The notes beneath the pieces were generated by a model that was not told the DNA's origin, did not search any database, and worked only from the letters and a program-made list of their open reading frames with translations. The position numbers and the translations under genes were made by a program. 32,371 bases of DNA from Bacteroidota bacterium (GTDB taxonomy: Bacteria; Bacteroidota; Ignavibacteria; UBA10030; UBA8401), in contig JAUXTU010000049.1 in the NCBI GenBank assembly GCA_030679145.1, positions 1-32,371 on the forward strand, written 5' to 3'. This document shows positions 25,758 through 32,371 of this stretch, in pieces. Each line of letters opens with the position of its first letter. Position 1 is the stretch's first letter.

Positions 25758-25773
25758 TGGCATATTTGTTGCC
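25758..25773 (+). promoter_or_regulatory. Sigma54 (-24/-12) promoter for the plus-strand export operon
   Basis: The plus strand reads TGGCATATTTGTTGCC, which matches TGGCAYRNNNNTTGC with the ten-base GG-GC spacing. Transcription would begin near 25784, some 95-135 bases before the OPX start. This element and the one at 25420-25435 point away from each other. Confidence 0.75.
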
Positions 25774-25916
25774 TCTAATGATATAGAACTATTAGAAATA
25801 ATGATTGTATATCATAACACTTTTTAAAAAATAGCGCAAATATGCAAACTTCAAGAAGAACTCAAGACTGATTACGTATGAATGATTGTCTTGGACAATT
25901 TGTTAAAAGGTGTAGT

Positions 25917-26642
25917 GTGAAAAAAATACTTGTTGTGGTAATTAATGCTTTAAAAGAATCGATCATTATTGGTGGTATTATTCTTTCCGGATGCTCGACA
26001 AATCCGATTGTTAATGATAACATCCGTTCTAATTCAGAGCTTGATACTCTCAATCAGCAAATTATAAATGTACAGTCACCATCGTACATATTCCGACAGG
26101 GAGATCAACTTCGTATTACGATTCGCGGTTATCCCGAATTCGATACAACAATGGTCGTCAATGATGTCGGGACTATCTCTATGAGATATATTGGTGATTT
26201 GATCGTAGCGGGAATAACACGCGCACAATTGAGCGAAGATATTGTGACAAAACTTTCAGATTATATTAAAACAGAAATTTTTCCATCAATCGTCGTGCTT
26301 AATGCGTTAACTCAAAAAGTTGCAGTGTTAGGAGCGGTTGGACGCCAAGAAAATTATTCAATTCAGTCTGATGTGACTGTACTCCAAATCCTTGCAATGG
26401 CAGGAGGAGCAACAGCTGAATCGGACCTTCAACATATTAAAATTTTTCGCAATGGCGATTCAGGATATTTCGAAGAAATTGATATTACAAAATATATTTC
26501 AAATGGGAATATCAGTGAAATGCCATTGGTAAAGCCGGGAGATACTGTATACGTCCCGAGGGAAGAGAATATTATTCGTGAACTTTCCAGCTTTTTTAGA
26601 GATACTATTTTTATTTTTACTCTTTTTACTATTTCAAACTGA
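25917..26642 (+). CDS. Polysaccharide export outer-membrane lipoprotein (OPX/Wza-like)
   Basis: The protein has a lipoprotein signal peptide ending in LSGC (lipobox), then a poly-export domain (YIFRQGDQLRITIRGYPEF) and an SLBB-type segment (QKVAVLGAVGRQENYSI, LVKPGDTVYVPR). It ends with a hydrophobic stretch (DTIFIFTLFTISN), the likely outer-membrane helix of OPX proteins. It forms the exit channel for the polymer together with the Wzz-like protein. I prefer GTG 25917 (241 residues), because AAAAGG lies six bases upstream and MKKIL begins the signal peptide. An in-frame ATG at 25878 would add 13 residues but has a weak upstream site. Confidence 0.9.
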   Translation: MKKILVVVINALKESIIIGGIILSGCSTNPIVNDNIRSNSELDTLNQQIINVQSPSYIFRQGDQLRITIRGYPEFDTTMVVNDVGTISMRYIGDLIVAGITRAQLSEDIVTKLSDYIKTEIFPSIVVLNALTQKVAVLGAVGRQENYSIQSDVTVLQILAMAGGATAESDLQHIKIFRNGDSGYFEEIDITKYISNGNISEMPLVKPGDTVYVPREENIIRELSSFFRDTIFIFTLFTISN

Positions 26643-27577
26643 TGCGTTTTTTCACTTTATCGTTCGGGATGAACAAAAAAATTTTAATATCAGCTTCTTT
26701 ATTTTTTATGGTCACGAACTGTCTTGTAAGCCAAACAGTCTTCGATTTCATTGGTCGACCAGTTAATGGTTCTGCAAGAATAGCTTCATTAGGTGGTGCA
26801 GCGGTCGGCGAGGGATACGATGTGAATTCAATGTATTGGAATCCGGCAACGCTCAGTTTTCTTCGACACTCATCTGTTACTGTTTCGTCTATTTTAGGAC
26901 GGAATGGTGAAAGTTTTAATAATACTTTATCCCTTCCGCCGTTATATGTAGATAATTATCAAGTGGTTGCAGCCGGATTTGCTGGCAGCTATTTCGGAAA
27001 AAATTGGTCTCAACCATATTTTGCATATAACGGTATTGATATGGGATATTCCATTAAACTCCATCCTACGCTCAGTGTTGGTGTATTAACAAATATACGT
27101 TACGGAAATAAATCTTCATCAGGCTTATGGGCAACATCGGGTTCGCTTGGCGCTTTTTACGCTCCATCATCAGGTATAAGTTATGGAATTGTTTATACCG
27201 GAATTGGATCTGGTGTTTTGTACAGGTACAACGGTTATGCCGGAACTTTAAAATATCAACGCAATCTTAATCAGAGTATTCATATTGGATCTTCATTCAG
27301 ATTCCCTTCATTGTACAGACTACCGTACATCATTATAACAATGGAAAGCCAGAAATTTATCAATACATCCGGAATCACTTATCGCGCGGGATTTGAAACA
27401 TATCCTGCACAAAATTTATCATTGAGACTCGGCATTATATCAAGTTCAATTGCTACTGCGGGATCGTTTGGATTGGGGTATCATATCGGAAATTTACATC
27501 TCGATTACGCCTATTTCCCTGATAGAGAAGCAAATCGTTACCATCAAATTTCAATTTCATATCAATTGGGAACTTGA
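26642..27577 (+). CDS. PorV/PorQ-like outer-membrane beta-barrel protein
   Basis: This protein has 311 residues. A signal peptide (MNKKILISASLFFMVTNCLVSQ) is followed by SARIASLGGAAVGEG and NSMYWNPATLSFL, hallmarks of the PorV/PorQ (FadL-like) family of FCB bacteria. The remainder is rich in alternating beta strands and ends in ISISYQLGT. The first ATG (26642) shares a base with the OPX stop (TGATG); ATG 26669 (residue 10) fits the signal peptide better. PorV acts in T9SS by bringing cargo to the translocon or anchoring it. With two T9SS cargo genes in this locus, a role in their secretion or in polymer export is a reasonable inference. Confidence 0.8.
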   Translation: MRFFTLSFGMNKKILISASLFFMVTNCLVSQTVFDFIGRPVNGSARIASLGGAAVGEGYDVNSMYWNPATLSFLRHSSVTVSSILGRNGESFNNTLSLPPLYVDNYQVVAAGFAGSYFGKNWSQPYFAYNGIDMGYSIKLHPTLSVGVLTNIRYGNKSSSGLWATSGSLGAFYAPSSGISYGIVYTGIGSGVLYRYNGYAGTLKYQRNLNQSIHIGSSFRFPSLYRLPYIIITMESQKFINTSGITYRAGFETYPAQNLSLRLGIISSSIATAGSFGLGYHIGNLHLDYAYFPDREANRYHQISISYQLGT

Positions 27578-28440
27578 TTTGCGAATGCAATTTATCATAT
27601 CCAAAATTTTCAATGTCAATATCGTATGATCGTTTCATGAATAAATCTTTTGAAATATCCCATAACATGGCAATGCAAGAGGTCATCCGTACTGCCGAAA
27701 AAGTTGCAGTAAGCGATCTCAGTGTTGTCATCATTGGTGAACATGGAACCGGAAAAGAATGGCTCGCACGAGCTATTCATCGATTGAGTAAACGGGCAAA
27801 CGGACCATTTTATCCTATTGACTGTGCGGCACTTCCTCCGGAAGAATTGGAACGCGAACTATTCGGTTATGAGATTCTTACAAGAGAAGGTGTTACAATT
27901 CAACGCGGTGCATTCGAAGAAGCCGGTGGCGGCATATTACTTTTAAATGAAATAGGTTCTTTGCCGCTTGCAATTCAGTTGAAGATTTCCCGTGCACTTG
28001 AGTATAAAACAATCTATCGCATCGGGAATGATCAACCAATCCACATTGACACCCGGGTAATAGCAACGCTGAGCCAACATGCAGACATCCTTCTGCAAAA
28101 CGGTTTATTGCAAAAGGATATGTTTTACCGCATTAGTCCATTCGTTATTGAATTACCACCGCTGAGGGATCGACGCGAAGACATTCCATTTTTAATTGAA
28201 AAATTTTTGAGAGCACTTAAAGACGATCATCAGGGAAGCGTCGAAGGAGTAACACCTGAAGCTTTACATTTATTCCTTGAAAATGATTGGCCGGGCAACG
28301 TACGCAGATTGAAAAATGCGATCGAATATGCTTTTGTCATGTGTACATCTCAATGGATACAGCCGAAAGATTTACCCATCTACTTACAATCAAACCACTT
28401 CAATGGCAATTCATCGATTAAATTAAGTAACAAAAAGTGA
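27574..28440 (+). CDS. Degenerate sigma54-activator-like AAA+ protein (no GAFTGA, no DNA-binding domain)
   Basis: It aligns with the central domain of bacterial enhancer-binding proteins: Walker A GEHGTGKE (K61), ERELFGYE, GGILLLNEIG (Walker B), KDMFYRISPFVIELPPLRDRRED with the arginine finger, and ENDWPGNVRRLKNAIEYAF (sensor II). Three features are abnormal. The sigma54-contacting GAFTGA loop is replaced by ILTREG (about residues 101-106) and is one residue shorter. The Walker B acidic pair is Asn-Glu (N125-E126) instead of Asp-Glu. No receiver or other sensory domain precedes it, and no Fis-type HTH follows: it stops about 35 residues after sensor II. The TTG 27574 start overlaps the previous stop (TTGA); ATG 27613 or 27637 are alternatives. 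A regulatory AAA+ role for this locus is inferred. Confidence 0.85.
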   Translation: MICECNLSYPKFSMSISYDRFMNKSFEISHNMAMQEVIRTAEKVAVSDLSVVIIGEHGTGKEWLARAIHRLSKRANGPFYPIDCAALPPEELERELFGYEILTREGVTIQRGAFEEAGGGILLLNEIGSLPLAIQLKISRALEYKTIYRIGNDQPIHIDTRVIATLSQHADILLQNGLLQKDMFYRISPFVIELPPLRDRREDIPFLIEKFLRALKDDHQGSVEGVTPEALHLFLENDWPGNVRRLKNAIEYAFVMCTSQWIQPKDLPIYLQSNHFNGNSSIKLSNKK

Positions 28441-28500
28441 TATTTTTTAGTTGGAATGTGTGAAAAAAAATGTTTCTGGTTTAGAAATATTGCTTCGGAA

Positions 28501-31500
28501 CTATTTCAACAGCGACATTTTTTTGACATTTGTAAAACGTTTGGAAGGATTATCACTTGAAACCGCTTCAAAACGATAGAAATATACGCCAGAGGCGTAT
28601 CCTCCTTTGGAGGACAATCCACTTGCAGTCCCCCCATTCCAAACTACCTCTCCAAATCCAGCATCCATTTCTTTGTCGATCAATCGTGATACGGATTGCC
28701 CCAAACTATTAAAAACCTCAAGACTGACTCGACTCTTCGCCGGTAAAGAATATCGTATCGTTGTGAATGGATTAAACGGATTAGGGAAGTTCTGTGAAAG
28801 TTCATAATTCTCCGGAATATATAACTTTTGGAGACTGAATTTTTTAGATGTGTTAATTGTCATTTCAGAGGCTTCTGAAAATGAACGCATAGTAACTTGA
28901 ATGGAATCATCACCGATCGCGGAAAGCCGAGTTATTGCCATTTTGAACAATCCTGAAGACAAAAGTTGATTACTTAAAGGAATGGATGTAGAAGCAATTA
29001 TTACCACAGCGGTTCCAAAATTATTATCAATATTTTTAAGCAACAACAATCCATTATTACTGTCCGTTAAAATATCTTCAACCCTGGTTTTAGACGGATC
29101 ATACTTAACAATCATTTCAACAGTTTGAGATTCTTCGAAAGTAGGTAATTGTACTTTGAATATTTGATTTTTTAATGAGGTGACTGTTGAAAGACTTACT
29201 ATTCTAATATCCCTATCATTATCAATGGTGTTGTCAAAGATCGTTCTTTCGTTAAACTCATCAACAAAGTGAGTCTGACTCCATTTCCATAAAGATTGAA
29301 AAACTTCAAAATCTTTGGAATTTATACGTCCATCCTTTTTTAATATGAGATTAGGTAATGTCCCCTCTACCGGACCAATGTCTGCAATTCCTAAGTCGTT
29401 TCTTTTCCAAGCATCCACAAAAAAAGCAATGTCCTGTCCGTCGATTTTTCCATTATTTGAAAAATCAACACGAACATTTTTATCCTTGGGTACAGTTTTC
29501 GCCGGAGGTGGTGAAGTTTGTTTGTAGACTAAGCCGATATTATCAAGCGAGAATGTCACATTAGATGCAAGTGCTGTAATATACAGTGAAACAAATGGAA
29601 CATTGGCTAACTGGCTCATTAAGATTGATTTATTTTGCCATGTATTTGCCGGGACAGATATACTAACTGGTGTAAAAATATTCCCTCCCGATGGATTTTG
29701 ACAACTGACTTTTAATGTTACACCAGACGAACCGCCATGTACTGCAAAATCGAGACTTTGGAAAGGTGTCGGACTTATATTCACAAATGATCCCCAGGTT
29801 CCTTGCGAGAATTGAAGCACAGCCCAAGGGCTGTGAACAATTCGTGCAGAAGTAGATCCTTGAAATACCGGATTGGTGCTTGCATAATTGCGAGTAACAC
29901 TCCACGACCTAATATCATTCCAAGGTGAAGAAAGCGCTCCTTCCTGATAAATATAGCTCACGGTTGGAGTTACCGGAGCCATCGTGGTAAACCTCCAGTT
30001 GGAGGAAAAAGAGCTTTTCCCTACTGAGTTTTGAGATCTCACTCGCCAAAAATATGTTGTATTGGTATTCAACGATACAATGGCTCGAGATGTATCAATC
30101 AATGTTGAATCATTTACAAATGACGTTGCAAACAATGAATCAGTTGATATTTGGACATGATAGGATGTTGCATTTGAAGCAGTATTCCATTTTAACGTCT
30201 GCGATGTAGATAGATTTAGACCATTATTTAAAGGTGATAATAATGTTGGAACCGTAGGAATCGTTCCCGTAGTAAAGCTCCAAACCGTACTATACGCACT
30301 GGTTCCGCCTACTCCTGCCGCTCTAACGCGCCAGAAATAATTGGCAGAGTATAACAGAGATGAACTAACTTTGTTCGTATCAGTCAAGATAGAATCTTCC
30401 ATTACTATCGTTGTAAATGAAGAATCCTGTGATACTTGAATTCGATATGAAGAAGCATTTAGAGATTTATTCCAGCGGAACGTAAATACAATCATCTGAT
30501 TTGTTGCACCATTCGTAGGCGAAACAAGTTGAGGCGCCATTGGAGCAGGGGCAATAGTAGTTAATCGACGTATTGATGAAAAGGAACTTGATCCACCCGA
30601 GTTTGAAGAACTTACTCGCCAAAAATATTTTGACAAATTATTGAGCGGGGAGATTTGTAAAGTCGTATCAGTGATTGAGTTTTGATCATGTATCAAATTT
30701 GTAAATATGGAATCTTGAGATAATTGCAAACGATATGACGTTGCATTAGAAACACTATACCATGAAAACTGGATGTTAACCGGTTGACCTGTTGCGTTAT
30801 CATTGGGTGATGAAAGCAACGGTGCGTTTGGCGGAGTAATCGAGGTTGTATATGTCCATACTGTTGAGAATGGGCTTTGTCCGGCAATATTTTTTGCACC
30901 AACACGCCAATAATATTTCGTGAACGATTGGAATGATGATACCGTCCGAGTCGTATCGGTAAGCGTTGAATCATTCAAAACTATTGTTGCAAATGTAGAA
31001 TCAGTAGCAATCTGTAATCGATATTCCGTAGCTCCTTGCGAGACATTCCACCGAAATGTTAATGGCATGGTTTGGTCAACGCTGTTATTTGCGGGTAATT
31101 GAAGTTGTGGAGTTATTGGCGGAGCCACTATGGTTGTAAATTTTCTTATTGAAGAAAAAGCACTTTTGCCAACAGTGTTCCGTGCCGACATGCGCCAAAA
31201 ATAATTTGAGCCATTATTCAATCCTGAGATTGTTCGTGAAGTATCGGTAATCGTTGAATCATTAAGGAATGTTGTTGTAAATAGAGAATCTGCTGATACC
31301 TGTAATTGATATGAGACGGCACCGGATGAAGAATTCCAAATGAGAGCTAATGATGTCGGTTGATTGATAGAATTATTGAAAGGAGATAAAAGATTTGGAG
31401 CAGATGGAGCAGTTGGTCCGCTCGGTTTTAATACAAGGGAGATATTATCGAGATAAAAAGTAACATTTGATCCACTAGCGGTAAACTGAATCGAAATGAA

Positions 31501-32371
31501 TGGCGCTGATGCTATCTGACTCATTGGAATGGATTTGATCAACCATGAGTTTGCAGGTACCGCAAAACTTACCGGCGTGAAAATAGAACCTCCGGAAGCA
31601 TTCAAACAATTGACCTTCAATGTAAAACCGGTTGCCCCACCATTGATTGCAAAATCGAGACTCTGGTAAAGAGCTGGATCTATATTCACAAATGATCCCC
31701 AATTACCTTGACTGAACTGGAGTGATGCCCAAGAACTATGAACAATACGTGCAGATGTAGAACTCTGATACACATTGCTCGTATTTGCATAATTACGAGT
31801 AACACTCCATGATCGGATATCATTCCATGGAGATGTCAGAACGTTTTCTGTATAGATAATATTGGTTTGTGGAGCCGGGGGTGATGCAACGGTTACTGTC
31901 GTCGTTAATATTATTGTGCCATTGGAATTGATCAGTCTAAGAGAAAACATCGTTGTTGTTGTAACAACGACATTTATTGAACCATTGAAAGGAACAACTC
32001 CTATACCTTGATCTATATCAGCATACGTTGCGCCGACCGATGACCAATTAAGTGTTACAATTCCTCCGCCTGAAGGTAAAGATGTGATATTACTTTGAAA
32101 TGTACCAGATGGAATAGGACCATTTCCAACGGAACTAAGATATAACACAACGTCGCCAGAAAACGGGGCAGTGAATGTTTGATTAGTACTTCCTGCTACA
32201 GTTCCTGAAAAAGTGGTCATTCCAGTTTCGGGATTAAACCATTCAACATTAAGATTTCCTGATGTAGCAGACAAGTCAACAACAATGGCACTTGACGAAG
32301 AAGGATCATACACCAAATACTCCGCTCCGGTAGCAGAAGAATTTGCTAAACAATATGTTGTAGACGAAAGA
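28501..32371 (-). CDS. Giant modular T9SS-secreted glycosidase-like protein, C-terminal part (starts at 1391 across the window ends)
   Basis: In order this part holds: the end of a beta-rich domain also found after the catalytic domain of the 2204-4285 protein (VEWFNPETG, SGTVAGS, VVLYL); an Ig-like segment; a CBM-like jelly-roll module (PWNDIRSWSVTRNYA ... FYLDNISLV); five fibronectin type III repeats of about 95 residues, each with a LLSP/W..S..A..Y.LQ.S.DS.F core and a YFWRV...N..G.S.FS..W.FTT end; a second copy of the CBM-like module; two dockerin-like calcium loops (FSNNGKIDGQD, KKDGRINSKD); a cohesin-like segment (VKYDPSKTRVEDI, SSGLFKMAITRL); and a T9SS sorting domain (NFPNPFNPFTTIRYSLP ... 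SGVYFYRF). It is therefore probably exported by T9SS and held at the cell surface or released. Internal Met codons would make this look like a 1,271-residue gene starting at 32316, but that start is an artefact of the window edge. Confidence 0.9.
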   Translation of the reverse strand, partial: LSSTTYCLANSSATGAEYLVYDPSSSSAIVVDLSATSGNLNVEWFNPETGMTTFSGTVAGSTNQTFTAPFSGDVVLYLSSVGNGPIPSGTFQSNITSLPSGGGIVTLNWSSVGATYADIDQGIGVVPFNGSINVVVTTTTMFSLRLINSNGTIILTTTVTVASPPAPQTNIIYTENVLTSPWNDIRSWSVTRNYANTSNVYQSSTSARIVHSSWASLQFSQGNWGSFVNIDPALYQSLDFAINGGATGFTLKVNCLNASGGSIFTPVSFAVPANSWLIKSIPMSQIASAPFISIQFTASGSNVTFYLDNISLVLKPSGPTAPSAPNLLSPFNNSINQPTSLALIWNSSSGAVSYQLQVSADSLFTTTFLNDSTITDTSRTISGLNNGSNYFWRMSARNTVGKSAFSSIRKFTTIVAPPITPQLQLPANNSVDQTMPLTFRWNVSQGATEYRLQIATDSTFATIVLNDSTLTDTTRTVSSFQSFTKYYWRVGAKNIAGQSPFSTVWTYTTSITPPNAPLLSSPNDNATGQPVNIQFSWYSVSNATSYRLQLSQDSIFTNLIHDQNSITDTTLQISPLNNLSKYFWRVSSSNSGGSSSFSSIRRLTTIAPAPMAPQLVSPTNGATNQMIVFTFRWNKSLNASSYRIQVSQDSSFTTIVMEDSILTDTNKVSSSLLYSANYFWRVRAAGVGGTSAYSTVWSFTTGTIPTVPTLLSPLNNGLNLSTSQTLKWNTASNATSYHVQISTDSLFATSFVNDSTLIDTSRAIVSLNTNTTYFWRVRSQNSVGKSSFSSNWRFTTMAPVTPTVSYIYQEGALSSPWNDIRSWSVTRNYASTNPVFQGSTSARIVHSPWAVLQFSQGTWGSFVNISPTPFQSLDFAVHGGSSGVTLKVSCQNPSGGNIFTPVSISVPANTWQNKSILMSQLANVPFVSLYITALASNVTFSLDNIGLVYKQTSPPPAKTVPKDKNVRVDFSNNGKIDGQDIAFFVDAWKRNDLGIADIGPVEGTLPNLILKKDGRINSKDFEVFQSLWKWSQTHFVDEFNERTIFDNTIDNDRDIRIVSLSTVTSLKNQIFKVQLPTFEESQTVEMIVKYDPSKTRVEDILTDSNNGLLLLKNIDNNFGTAVVIIASTSIPLSNQLLSSGLFKMAITRLSAIGDDSIQVTMRSFSEASEMTINTSKKFSLQKLYIPENYELSQNFPNPFNPFTTIRYSLPAKSRVSLEVFNSLGQSVSRLIDKEMDAGFGEVVWNGGTASGLSSKGGYASGVYFYRFEAVSSDNPSKRFTNVKKMSLLK
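29518..29957 (-). repeat. CBM-like module, copy 2 (C-terminal)
   Basis: It encodes about 145 residues nearly parallel to those at 31424-31866. Both contain SPWNDIRSWSVTRNYA, TSARIVHS.WA.LQFSQG, WGSFVNI, SGG.IFTPVS and DNI. The DNA also matches over long stretches, so this is a recent internal duplication within one gene. Likely a carbohydrate-binding jelly roll; ligand unknown. Confidence 0.8.
29985..31424 (-). repeat. Five tandem FnIII-type repeats
   Basis: There are five repeats of about 285-290 bases in the giant secreted protein. Each starts near a LLSP..N or LSSP.DN motif and ends in SIRKFTT, VWTYTT, SIRRLTT, VWSFTT or NWRFTT. They are diverged at the DNA level, so they are unlikely to be recombining freely. 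They probably act as a stalk separating the two CBM-like modules. Confidence 0.85.
31424..31866 (-). repeat. CBM-like module, copy 1 (N-terminal)
   Basis: This is the partner of 29518-29957. The two modules bracket the array of five FnIII repeats, giving a symmetrical CBM-FnIII(5)-CBM design. Boundaries are approximate. Confidence 0.8.
32231..32371. repeat. Terminal direct repeat, copy 2 (identical to 1-141)
   Basis: This is an exact copy of 1-141. Removing one copy and joining the ends gives a molecule of about 32,230 bases and keeps the reading frame of the gene that crosses the junction. Confidence 0.97.

Larger units (their letters stand above)
25370..25877. promoter_or_regulatory. Divergent, AT-rich regulatory spacer of about 508 bases
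   Basis: This is the only long non-coding stretch in the window and the only divergent gene pair. Besides the two sigma54 elements, it holds short dyads that could bind an activator: TAAGT-N7-ACTTA (25531-25547), the palindrome AGCATGCT (25554-25561), AATGC-N6-GCATT (25607-25622), TGATC-N12-GATCA (25635-25656), and an 8-base direct repeat AACTTACA at 25542-25549 and 25594-25601. I see no gene, riboswitch or tRNA here. Confidence 0.7.

Noticed and set aside
25862-26053. Minus-strand 63-codon open frame over the OPX start
   Set aside because: It runs antisense to the lipoprotein signal peptide region, with no family signs or Shine-Dalgarno support.
27453-27734. Minus-strand 93-codon open frame across the PorV-like/AAA+ boundary
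   Set aside because: It overlaps two well-supported genes on the other strand and shows no motif.
28484-28507. Hairpin GAAATA-N12-TATTTC between the convergent genes, as a terminator
   Set aside because: The stem is six AT-rich pairs with a long loop, overlaps a stop codon and has no adjoining T run; too weak for a rho-independent terminator.
29985-31424. FnIII tandem repeats as a CRISPR or satellite array
   Set aside because: The periodicity is protein-level at about 95 codons, the DNA units are diverged and in frame, and there are no short identical repeats with spacers.
32230-32316. ATG 32316 as the true start of the C-terminal giant protein part
   Set aside because: The frame continues upstream through the window end and into 1-1391 with full homology to the paralogue, and there is no signal peptide at 32316.
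1-32371. Complete plasmid or phage-like circular element
   Set aside because: The ends overlap, but no replication, partition, mobilisation, integrase, capsid or terminase gene is present. I report closure of the assembly graph only.

Overview
The window is an AT-rich, tightly packed exopolysaccharide (EPS)/capsule locus from an FCB-group bacterium, probably an Ignavibacteria-like lineage. The main clue is a C-terminal type IX secretion (T9SS) sorting domain with 'NYPNPFN' or 'NFPNPFNPF' motifs on two large secreted proteins; a PorV/PorQ-like barrel gene fits this. There are no rRNA, tRNA, CRISPR, transposase, integrase, replication or partition genes.

Layout. About 21 genes run on the minus strand from about 25.4 kb down to 1.4 kb with short gaps or 1-4 base overlaps, in effect one long operon. 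In transcription order they encode: Wzz/GumC-like co-polymerase; BY-kinase-like ATPase; a 55-residue membrane protein; O-antigen ligase/polymerase; FkbM methyltransferase; GT4; hexapeptide acyltransferase; WecG/TagA GT; Wzx flippase; polysaccharide deacetylase; a tandem-fused double GT4; GT4; GT2; CDP-glucose 4,6-dehydratase; RmlC-type epimerase; a SAF-domain homoserine-dehydrogenase-like oxidoreductase; a HemL-like aminotransferase; pyruvyl transferase; glucose-1-phosphate cytidylyltransferase; PIG-L deacetylase; a T9SS-secreted glycosidase-like protein; a nitrilase; and a second, much larger glycosidase-like protein. Three genes run on the plus strand from about 25.9 kb: an OPX/Wza export lipoprotein, a PorV-like barrel and a degenerate sigma54-activator-like AAA+ protein.

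Control. The roughly 500-base divergent spacer carries two near-consensus sigma54 (-24/-12) promoters, one facing each operon. The third plus-strand gene is a sigma54-activator AAA+ domain that lacks GAFTGA, has Asp to Asn in Walker B and has no DNA-binding domain. The locus therefore looks like a sigma54-controlled surface-polysaccharide system with its own unconventional AAA+ regulator; this is the most interesting inference here.

Ends. Bases 1-141 are identical to 32231-32371. Joining the ends gives one uninterrupted 1,706-residue frame: signal peptide, glycosidase-like domain, Ig-like domain, two CBM-like modules around five FnIII repeats, dockerin-like and cohesin-like segments, and a T9SS tag. 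The contig is thus closed in its assembly graph (about 32,230 bases). With no replication gene, either a chromosomal direct repeat/tandem duplication or a real circle remains possible.

Together the genes make, decorate (pyruvyl, methyl, acetyl, deacetylation, a CDP-derived unusual sugar), flip, polymerise and export a polysaccharide by a Wzx/Wzy-type route, and secrete two proteins likely to act on or bind glycans. No polyprenyl-phosphate sugar-1-phosphate transferase, which would start the lipid-linked unit, is present.
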